A DNA stretch of 5,048 nt from an uncultured Pyrinomonas sp. (GTDB taxonomy: Bacteria; Acidobacteriota; Blastocatellia; Pyrinomonadales; Pyrinomonadaceae): contig CAKZOF010000474.1 in assembly GCA_937135995.1 (NCBI GenBank), positions 1 to 5,048 on the forward strand, written 5' to 3'. The notes under the pieces are model-generated. The model searched no databases, had not been told where the DNA came from, and saw only the letters and a list, made by a program, of their open reading frames with translations. The position numbers and the translations under genes were made by a program. This document shows, one piece after another, positions 1 through 5,048 of the stretch. Numbering within the stretch: position 1 is the first letter of the stretch; every line of letters starts with the position of its first letter.

Positions 1-1
1 A

Positions 2-1507
2 TTCGATGAACGGTTTGAAATTGAGTTCTCCCGTGCGCAGGAGCCATTCGTCTTCGTCATCGACATCGGCTCGTCCAGCGTGCGCGCGTCGCTTTTCGAC
101 GCGCGCGGGCGCGAAATAAAAGCCACTCAGGCCAAAAGAGCCTGGAGCTTTCGCACGAGCGAGGAGGGGGCCTCCGAGGGCGATGCCGAGGAACTGTTCT
201 CAACAGTGGTATCGACCGTGGACGACGCCCTTCAGCTTGTGCCACGCGACGTTCGCGCCGCCGAAGTCGCCGTCTCCTGCTTCTGGCATAGTCTCGTCGT
301 TCTCGACGACGCAGGCCGCGCGTTGACGCCGGTTCTAGGCTGGGCCGACACGCGCGCGCGCGCGGCTGCCGCTCTGCTACGCGCGCGGCTGGACGAAGCG
401 AAAACGCACCAGCGCACGGGATGCCGACTCCACCCGAGCTACTGGCCGGCAAAGCTCCTTTGGTTGCGCGAGCGGCAAGAGGCACTCGTCGGGCGCGCGG
501 CGCGGTTCGGTTCGTTCAGCGAATTTTTGACCGGCCGTTTGCTGGACCGCTCGGTGATGAGCGTCTCGATGGCTGCAGGAACGGGGCTATTCGATCAACA
601 TCGTGGCGATTGGGACGAACAATTGATCGCCGATCTCGGATTGCATCGAGAAGCGTTTCCGGCGGTGAAAGACGCGAGCGAAGCGGTTGCGCATCTGGTG
701 CCCACTTGGGCTGAGCGCTGGCCGCCATTGAGCCAAGCGCGGTGGCACGCGCCGTTCGCCGATGGAGCGACGAGCAACGTCGGCGAAAGCTGCTCGACGC
801 AAGAGCGCGCCGTGGTTATGATCGGCACTTCCGGGGCGATGCGTGTTCTATTCGAGGGCGCGCCACCTCGCTCGCTGCCCTCAAGCCTGTGGTGCTACCG
901 TTTGGATGGGAGAAGAGTGATCGTCGGCGGAGCGCTCTCCGATGGCGGGAACTTGCGCGCGTGGCTGTGTCGCTCGCTCGCGCTCGAAGCAGCAACGTTG
1001 GAAGAGGAACTGAAACGGCTCGCGCCCGACGAGCACGGGCTGACGGTGCTCCCTTTCTGGTCCGGTGAACGAAGCACCGGATGGCATGCTGAAGCGCGTG
1101 GAGCGATTCTCGGGTTGTCCACGCGCACGCGCCCCATCGACATCGCGTGCGCGACGCTCGAAGCCGTCGCCTATCGCTTCGCTGCTATCGCCGACGAACT
1201 GCGCACGCTCTTTCCCGTTTCGACCATCGTCGCTTCGGGCGGCGCGCTGCAAAATTCGCCGTTTTGGGTGCAACTGCTCGCCGATGTCTTCGCACATCCA
1301 ATTGAACTTTCGGGCGTGCGCGAAGCCTCGAGTCGCGGTGCGGCGCTGCTCGCGCTAGAAACTTCGGGCGCGTTGTCGCTCCGCGACTTGTCGCCAGTGA
1401 CCGCACGCCGATTCGTCCCTGACGAGCATCGCGCCGCGCGCTACGTCGCCGCACGTGCACGACATGAACGCATATACCATCTGGTGCTCGACAGCCAGGC
1501 GGCTTGA
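2..1507 (+). CDS. FGGY-family carbohydrate kinase, gluconokinase-like (5' partial)
   Basis: Predicted cytoplasmic ATP-dependent sugar kinase. The frame is open to the left edge, giving 501 visible codons, close to the usual family length of about 500. Codons 62-100 encode DIGSSSVRASLFD, the N-terminal FGGY phosphate-binding motif, so the in-frame GTG at 80 would cut it away. No ATG, GTG or TTG lies in frame before 80, so the true start is probably just outside the window. Other marks, in order, are TGCRLHPSYWPAKLLWLRE (416-472), a stretch typical of the gluconokinase-like subgroup; ADGATSNVG with the likely catalytic Asp at 761-763; GTSGAMRV (824-847); PFWSGERS (near 1052-1075); and the ATP-site SGGAL (1235-1249). 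Gluconate is the best substrate guess, supported by the pentose-phosphate neighbours downstream, but FGGY substrates (xylulose, glycerol, others) cannot be settled by eye. The family call is firm and the substrate is tentative. Confidence 0.9.
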   Translation, partial: FDERFEIEFSRAQEPFVFVIDIGSSSVRASLFDARGREIKATQAKRAWSFRTSEEGASEGDAEELFSTVVSTVDDALQLVPRDVRAAEVAVSCFWHSLVVLDDAGRALTPVLGWADTRARAAAALLRARLDEAKTHQRTGCRLHPSYWPAKLLWLRERQEALVGRAARFGSFSEFLTGRLLDRSVMSVSMAAGTGLFDQHRGDWDEQLIADLGLHREAFPAVKDASEAVAHLVPTWAERWPPLSQARWHAPFADGATSNVGESCSTQERAVVMIGTSGAMRVLFEGAPPRSLPSSLWCYRLDGRRVIVGGALSDGGNLRAWLCRSLALEAATLEEELKRLAPDEHGLTVLPFWSGERSTGWHAEARGAILGLSTRTRPIDIACATLEAVAYRFAAIADELRTLFPVSTIVASGGALQNSPFWVQLLADVFAHPIELSGVREASSRGAALLALETSGALSLRDLSPVTARRFVPDEHRAARYVAARARHERIYHLVLDSQAA

Positions 1508-1554
1508 CCAATAGCGCGCAGTGCAGCATGCTTGAGGATCGAGAAGAGATTGAA

Positions 1555-1599
1555 CCAACGTCGCTTGCCGAACGAGCGAAACCAAAGGCGCGTCGTTGG
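1555..1599 (+). promoter_or_regulatory. Imperfect stem-loop in the kinase-tkt spacer
   Basis: The 139-bp gap between the kinase stop (1507) and the tkt start (1647) holds no supported gene. It does hold an inverted repeat. CCAACG (1555-1560) pairs with CGTTGG (1594-1599). After a T/T mismatch (1561/1593), CGC (1562-1564) pairs with GCG (1590-1592). After a two-base bulge, GCC (1567-1569) pairs with GGC (1587-1589), leaving a 17-nt loop. That is 12 pairs in all. No T-run follows, so it does not look like a standard intrinsic terminator. It could be an mRNA leader or processing structure, or chance in GC-rich DNA. An 8-bp palindrome, AGCATGCT, also lies at 1525-1532. Confidence 0.3.
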
Positions 1600-1633
1600 G
1601 ATTCGCGGCGCAAGGTTTTCGGACGATTTTCGA

Positions 1634-1642
1634 GGGAGAGGA
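1634..1642 (+). promoter_or_regulatory. Ribosome binding site deciding the tkt start
   Basis: The purine-rich stretch GGGAGAGGA ends four bases before the GTG at 1647; its GAGG core (1638-1641) has a 5-nt spacing. No comparable site precedes the in-frame TTG at 1596, whose upstream sequence is CCAAAGGCGCGTCG. The RBS, together with the family-typical N-terminus that follows, fixes the start at GTG 1647. Confidence 0.75.
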
Positions 1643-1646
1643 CCAA

Positions 1647-3686
1647 GTGAGCATTGCAACGCAAACCACCGCACTCGATCAACTCTGCATCAACACGATC
1701 CGCACGCTGGCGCTCGATGCCGTCCAGCAAGCCAAATCGGGCCATCCGGGATTGCCGATGGGCGCCGCGCCGATGGCCTATGTCCTGTGGACTCGTTTTC
1801 TTCGCCATAACCCGCGCCATCCGAAGTGGGCCAATCGCGACCGTTTCCTGCTCTCGGCGGGGCATGGTTCAATGCTCCTTTACGCGCTGCTCTATTTAAC
1901 TGGCTACGACCTTTCGCTCGACGAGATCAAACGCTTTCGCCAGTGGAGATCGAAGACGCCGGGCCACCCGGAAAACGTCCTGACGCCGGGCGTCGAGGTC
2001 ACGACCGGGCCGCTCGGTCAGGGTTTTGCCAACGGCGTCGGCATGGCCATCGGTCAAGCCCACCTGGCCGCGCGGTTCAATCGCCCAGATTTCCCGCTGC
2101 TCGATCATTACATCTACGCCATCGTCTCCGACGGCGATCTGATGGAAGGCGTCGCCGCGGAAGCGGCTTCGCTGGCCGGCCATCTGAAACTCGGCAAACT
2201 CATCTACCTTTACGACAACAATCGCGTGACGATCGACGGTTCGACCGATCTTGCTTTCACCGAAGATGTCGTTCGCCGCTTCGAGGCTTACGGCTGGCAC
2301 ACGCAGACGGTGGAAGACGGCAACGATCTGGACGCGATCGAGCGCGCCATACGCGAAGCGCAAGCTGTAACCGATCGCCCGTCGCTCATCTCCGTTCACA
2401 CGATCATCGGCTACGGACTTCCGACGCAAGGGACGCACAAAGCCCATTCCGATCCGCCGGGCGAAGAGGCTGTGCGCGAAGCGAAGCGCCGGCTCGGCTG
2501 GCCCGAAGACCGTACCTTCTATGTGCCGGAAGAAGCGCTGGCCCACTTTCGCAAAGCGGTCGAACGCGGCGCGCAGCTCGAAGCCGAGTGGAACGCGCTC
2601 GTCGAAGAGTACGAACGCGCCTATCCGGAGCTGGCCCGCGAGTGGAAATTGACGATGAGCAGCGAATTGCCCGAAGACTGGGAAAGGCATCTGCCGAGTT
2701 TCGCCGACGCCAAACCGATGGCGACGCGCCAAGCGTCGGGCGAAGTGATCAACGCGATCGCTCCAGCCATCCCGATGCTCATCGGCGGATCGGCTGATCT
2801 GACTGGCTCAAACAACACCGAGATCAAATCGAGCCATGATTTTCAACCCGGCGCGTACGACGGGCGCAACATTCATTTCGGCGTGCGCGAACACGCGATG
2901 GGCGCCTGCTTGACCGGCATCAGCCTGAACGGCGGGTTGATCCCGTTCGGCGGAACGTTTCTTGTCTTCTCGGATTACATGAAAGCCTCGATCCGTCTCG
3001 CTGCGCTGTCCGAAGTCCAGGTCATCTACGTCTTCACGCACGATTCCATCGGACTCGGCGAAGATGGGCCGACGCATCAACCGGTCGAACAGCTTGCCGG
3101 ATTGCGTGCCATCCCGCACCTTTACGTCATCCGCCCGGCCGATCCGCACGAAGTGCGCGAAGCATGGCGCATTGCCATCCTGCGCCGACATGCACCGACG
3201 GCGTTGGCGCTGTCACGGCAGAAGGTGCCCGTTATCGATCGCCAGCGTTACGCTTCGGCGGAAGGCTTGCGGCGTGGGGCCTACATCTTGGCCGAAGCCG
3301 CGGACGACAAGGGTGCGGCAACAACTCCTGAATTGATTTTGATGGCCACCGGATCCGAAGTTCATCTTGCGCTCGAAGCGCGCGAAGCTCTACAGAAAGA
3401 GCGCATACGCACGCGCGTCGTCTCTTTCCCGTGCTGGGAACTGTTCGAGGATCAGGACGAAATTTACCGCAACGACGTTTTGCCGCCGCAAGTGACGGCG
3501 CGTTTAGCCATCGAAGCCGGAGCGCGCTTAGGTTGGGATCGCTACGTTGGGCCGACGGGCGACGTGATAAGCCTAGACCGCTTCGGCGCTTCTGCTCCGG
3601 GTGAAATAGTGCTGCGCGAACTGGGATTCAACGTCGAAAACGTCATCGCGCGCGCACGTCGCGTGCTTGATGAGGTACAAGGATGA
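1647..3686 (+). CDS. tkt: Transketolase
   Basis: Thiamine-diphosphate enzyme, cytoplasmic, that transfers two-carbon ketol units between sugar phosphates (for example xylulose-5-P plus ribose-5-P to sedoheptulose-7-P plus glyceraldehyde-3-P). From the GTG start it is 679 residues, normal for the family. The N-terminal cofactor domain shows SGHPG with His33, AGHGS with His73, KTPGHPE with His107, TTGPLGQG (119-126), and the diphosphate/metal motif from SDG (161-163) to NN (191-192). His264 lies in QGTH. The pyrimidine-binding domain has R361 and [10 protein letters not shown] (380-389), the catalytic Glu415 in FGVREHAMG, and [16 protein letters not shown] with His465, Asp473 and His477. A C-terminal domain follows, containing ATGSEV. 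All active-site residues I can place by family knowledge are present, so it should be active. The usual GDG cofactor motif begins with Ser instead of Gly. It lies 139 bp after the kinase and overlaps rpiB by four bases. Confidence 0.98.
   Translation: MSIATQTTALDQLCINTIRTLALDAVQQAKSGHPGLPMGAAPMAYVLWTRFLRHNPRHPKWANRDRFLLSAGHGSMLLYALLYLTGYDLSLDEIKRFRQWRSKTPGHPENVLTPGVEVTTGPLGQGFANGVGMAIGQAHLAARFNRPDFPLLDHYIYAIVSDGDLMEGVAAEAASLAGHLKLGKLIYLYDNNRVTIDGSTDLAFTEDVVRRFEAYGWHTQTVEDGNDLDAIERAIREAQAVTDRPSLISVHTIIGYGLPTQGTHKAHSDPPGEEAVREAKRRLGWPEDRTFYVPEEALAHFRKAVERGAQLEAEWNALVEEYERAYPELAREWKLTMSSELPEDWERHLPSFADAKPMATRQASGEVINAIAPAIPMLIGGSADLTGSNNTEIKSSHDFQPGAYDGRNIHFGVREHAMGACLTGISLNGGLIPFGGTFLVFSDYMKASIRLAALSEVQVIYVFTHDSIGLGEDGPTHQPVEQLAGLRAIPHLYVIRPADPHEVREAWRIAILRRHAPTALALSRQKVPVIDRQRYASAEGLRRGAYILAEAADDKGAATTPELILMATGSEVHLALEAREALQKERIRTRVVSFPCWELFEDQDEIYRNDVLPPQVTARLAIEAGARLGWDRYVGPTGDVISLDRFGASAPGEIVLRELGFNVENVIARARRVLDEVQG
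3672..3686 (+). promoter_or_regulatory. rpiB ribosome binding site and ATGA stop-start overlap
   Basis: TGAGGT (GAGG at 3672-3675) lies 7 nt before the rpiB ATG at 3683, inside the last codons of tkt. The rpiB ATG and the tkt TGA share bases as ATGA (3683-3686). This is the classic arrangement for translational coupling, so the two proteins are probably made from one mRNA in linked amounts. Confidence 0.8.
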
Positions 3687-4180
3687 AGATCGCCGTTGGC
3701 GCTGATCATGCCGGAGTGCCGCTCAACGAGCGGATCATCGAAGCGCTTCGCGCCGAAGGGCACGACATCGTAGATTTCGGCACGCACGACGCTTCACAAC
3801 CGGATGACTATCCAGATTACGCGCGCATGGTCGGCGAAGCCGTACGCGCCGGGCAGGCCGACTTAGGCATCCTCGTTTGCGGAAGCGGCGTCGGGGCTTG
3901 CGTTGCGGCGAACAAGCTGCGCGGCATCCGCGCCGCTCTTTGCAGCGACACCTACTCGGCCCGTCAATCGCGCGAGCATGACGACTGCAACGTGCTCTGC
4001 CTCGGCGCGCGCGTCATCGGCGTGGAACTCGCGCTGGAGATCGTGCGCGCTTTCGTCCGCGCGCGCTTCACGGGCGAAGAGCGTCATCTTCGCCGCTTGC
4101 GAAAGGTGATCGAGATCGAAAAGAGCGAACTGGATCGTCAGCCTCTTTCATCCGACTCCCCATCTTCCGACGCACGCTGA
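3683..4180 (+). CDS. rpiB: Ribose-5-phosphate isomerase B (RpiB/LacAB family)
   Basis: Cytoplasmic isomerase interconverting ribose-5-phosphate and ribulose-5-phosphate in the non-oxidative pentose phosphate pathway. The N-terminus [11 protein letters not shown] carries the family's Asp8-His9 pair. DDYPDYA (41-47) supplies the conserved Tyr43. [16 protein letters not shown] (63-78) holds the catalytic Cys66 and the anion-hole glycine loop. IRAALCSD (82-89) gives the phosphate-binding Arg83, and [16 protein letters not shown] (96-111) contains His99 and Asn103. The core matches the usual length of about 145-150 residues; the protein runs to 165 with a Ser/Asp-rich tail (153-165) that has no recognised function and partly coincides with DNA hairpin structures at the gene end. 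LacA/LacB galactose-6-phosphate isomerases share this fold, but the coupling to tkt and the intact Cys66 motif favour RpiB. Confidence 0.96.
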   Translation: MKIAVGADHAGVPLNERIIEALRAEGHDIVDFGTHDASQPDDYPDYARMVGEAVRAGQADLGILVCGSGVGACVAANKLRGIRAALCSDTYSARQSREHDDCNVLCLGARVIGVELALEIVRAFVRARFTGEERHLRRLRKVIEIEKSELDRQPLSSDSPSSDAR

Positions 4181-4185
4181 AGATG
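4161..4185 (+). other. Alternative hairpin at the rpiB 3' end
   Basis: CATCTTC (4161-4167) is exactly complementary to GAAGATG (4179-4185), with an 11-nt loop. The same GAAGATG also pairs with CATCTTC at 4201-4207 in the larger junction hairpin, so the two structures exclude each other. This is direct from the sequence. Any switching role is speculation, and the seven-base arm is short enough to arise by chance. Confidence 0.3.
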
Positions 4186-4218
4186 CGATCACTTCGCCAG
4201 CATCTTCCAGCGCGCGTC
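4169..4218. terminator. Convergent-junction hairpin, possible bidirectional terminator
   Basis: The left arm 4169-4186 and the right arm 4200-4218 pair over 17 base pairs, with one A/C mismatch (4174/4213), one bulged C (4207) and a 13-nt loop. The structure includes the last codons and stop of rpiB and ends one base before the trpC stop (4219-4221, - strand). It is the only strong inverted repeat I found between two convergent genes, which is where a shared terminator is expected. There is no T-run on either side, so it is not a canonical Rho-independent terminator. It may act as a U-less terminator, as a barrier to 3' decay, or with Rho. Confidence 0.5.
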
Positions 4219-5028
4219 TCATCTACTGGTCCCGTCCGAGCGCAACCTGCGCAAGACTTCAGCTGGATCCACGGCTCGCATCAACGCCTCTCCGACAAGA
4301 AACGCGCGGTAGCCCATCTTGCGCAAAGCCGCGATCTCGCTCTTGTCGCCGATGCCGCTTTCGCTCACGAGCAGCACGCCTTCGTCCGAAGCAGCGCGCT
4401 GAGCCACTCGGATCGAAGCTTCGAGCGAGACTTCGAACGTGCGCAGATCGCGATTATTGACGCCGATCAAGCTCGCGCCGCAAGCGCGCGCGCGTTCGAA
4501 CTCTTCGACCGTATGCACCTCGACCAGAGCGTCCATCCCTAGACGCTCCTCGATCACCGCGCGAAGAGCCACAAGCGAGCGATCGTCCAACGCGGCGACG
4601 ATCAACAGCACGGCGTCGGCTCCGGCTGCCGCCGCTTCGTAAACTTGGAACTCATCGAAGATGAAATCTTTGCGCAGGATCGGAAGCTCGACCGCAGCGC
4701 GCACGGCGCGCAGATCATCGAGCGAACCGCGAAAATAGTCTTCTTCGGTCAGTACGGAGATCGCCGCCGCCCCGCCAGCGGCGTATTTCAGCGCGAGCGC
4801 GGCCGGGTCAACGTCAGCCTTGATCACGCCCTTGGATGGCGAGGCGCGCTTGATCTCGGCGATGATGTTCACCTCGTCTCGCGCCAGCATCGAACGAAGA
4901 TGATGCGGCGGGCGCTTTTGTCTTTGCGCGTGCGCTTCATGCACGATGGCTTCCGAGTGGCGCACGGCGCGCGCCTGTTCGACGCGCTTGGCCTTCGCGT
5001 CGATGATCTCGCTCAGTTTATTTGACAT
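4219..5028 (-). CDS. trpC: Indole-3-glycerol-phosphate synthase
   Basis: Cytoplasmic (beta/alpha)8-barrel enzyme of tryptophan synthesis. It closes the ring of carboxyphenylamino-deoxyribulose-5-phosphate with loss of CO2 and water, giving indole-3-glycerol phosphate. At 269 residues it is a normal monofunctional TrpC, with no fused TrpF domain. Expected catalytic and binding residues are all visible: Glu58 and Lys60 in IIAEIKRASPSKG (55-67), Lys120 in LRKDFI (118-123), Glu170 in LVEVH (168-172), Asn191 in GVNNRDL (189-195), and Glu223-Ser224 in SESGI (222-226). The phosphate-binding glycine segment near FLVGEALMR (243-251) closes the barrel. The N-terminus MSNKLSEIIDAKAKRVEQAR is typical of the family and supports the ATG at 5028. 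It converges on rpiB with a 38-bp gap, so it is the last gene of its unit; other trp genes may lie beyond the right edge, but this cannot be seen. Confidence 0.97.
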   Translation of the reverse strand: MSNKLSEIIDAKAKRVEQARAVRHSEAIVHEAHAQRQKRPPHHLRSMLARDEVNIIAEIKRASPSKGVIKADVDPAALALKYAAGGAAAISVLTEEDYFRGSLDDLRAVRAAVELPILRKDFIFDEFQVYEAAAAGADAVLLIVAALDDRSLVALRAVIEERLGMDALVEVHTVEEFERARACGASLIGVNNRDLRTFEVSLEASIRVAQRAASDEGVLLVSESGIGDKSEIAALRKMGYRAFLVGEALMRAVDPAEVLRRLRSDGTSR

Positions 5029-5030
5029 CT

Positions 5031-5035
5031 CTCCT
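5031..5035 (-). promoter_or_regulatory. Ribosome binding site of trpC, closely spaced
   Basis: Reading the - strand, AGGAG (5035 to 5031) is followed by only AG before the ATG at 5028. The 2-nt spacing is shorter than the usual 5-9 nt. The frame stays open to the right edge (codons CGG CTG GCT GCA GGA GAG), with no ATG, GTG or TTG, so the ATG remains the best start. Confidence 0.5.
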
Positions 5036-5048
5036 GCAGCCAGCCGAA

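Noticed and set aside
6..8. ATG at 6 as a gene start
   Set aside because: It is out of frame with the kinase, and its reading gives a Ser/Arg-rich string while the kinase frame gives the conserved FGGY motif.
351..364. Fourteen-base alternating CG run, a possible Z-DNA or slippage tract
   Set aside because: It lies in frame in the kinase and is explained by consecutive Arg/Ala codons in GC-rich coding DNA; the reading frame is intact.
1504..1532. TTGACC at 1504-1509 as a -35 promoter element
   Set aside because: At 16-18 bp spacing the possible -10 hexamers are GCATGC, CATGCT and ATGCTT, all poor matches to TATAAT.
1596..1646. In-frame TTG at 1596 as the transketolase start, adding 17 residues
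   Set aside because: The added residues do not resemble transketolase N-termini, no good ribosome binding site precedes the TTG, and a strong one precedes the GTG at 1647.
1532..1810. Small + strand frame starting in the spacer (TTG 1532)
   Set aside because: No clear ribosome binding site, a highly basic unfamiliar sequence, and most of it runs through tkt in the wrong frame.
1185..1865. 226-codon antisense frame spanning the kinase end, the spacer and the tkt start
   Set aside because: Arg-rich composition, no motif, and it overlaps two confident genes; explained by scarcity of stop codons in GC-rich DNA.
1896..2732. Long antisense open frame (278 codons) inside tkt
   Set aside because: A shadow of strong GC-biased codon use in tkt. 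It shows no recognisable domain and lies wholly inside a certain gene.
1826..2797. 323-codon + strand open frame overlapping tkt in another frame
   Set aside because: Arg/Ser-rich low-complexity translation typical of an off-frame reading of a GC-rich gene.

Overview
The window is a GC-rich, densely coded bacterial chromosomal segment with four protein genes, three on the + strand and one convergent on the - strand. The layout is: a sugar kinase of the FGGY family, cut by the left edge (2-1507); a 139-bp spacer with an imperfect stem-loop; a complete transketolase gene (1647-3686); ribose-5-phosphate isomerase B (3683-4180), whose ATG overlaps the transketolase stop as ATGA; a 38-bp convergent junction with a long inverted repeat; and indole-3-glycerol-phosphate synthase, trpC, on the - strand (4219-5028). 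No tRNA, rRNA, CRISPR array, insertion sequence or phage gene is visible.

The three + strand genes form a pentose-phosphate cluster. The kinase most resembles the gluconokinase-like branch of FGGY kinases and would feed 6-phosphogluconate, or another phosphorylated sugar, into the pathway. RpiB interconverts ribulose-5-phosphate and ribose-5-phosphate, and transketolase moves two-carbon units among the sugar phosphates. tkt and rpiB are almost certainly translationally coupled. The kinase is probably co-transcribed with them, because no convincing promoter or terminator lies in the spacer, but that is inference. TrpC belongs to tryptophan synthesis and is probably the end of a different transcription unit whose upstream part is beyond the right edge. 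A loose metabolic link exists, since the ribose-5-phosphate made by RpiB is the precursor of PRPP, which the tryptophan pathway consumes.

Taxonomy cannot be fixed from these housekeeping genes. The high GC, GTG start use and protein sequence style would fit Acidobacteriota (Blastocatellia-like) or another GC-rich Gram-negative lineage; this is a weak impression, not a demonstration.

I see no undescribed multi-gene system here. The most interesting non-coding structure is at the rpiB/trpC convergent junction: a 17-bp-paired hairpin containing rpiB's stop codon and abutting trpC's, with an upstream copy of one arm that could form a mutually exclusive alternative hairpin. Two start-site corrections also matter. 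The kinase begins beyond the left edge, not at the GTG at 80, and transketolase begins at the GTG at 1647, not at the upstream TTG at 1596.
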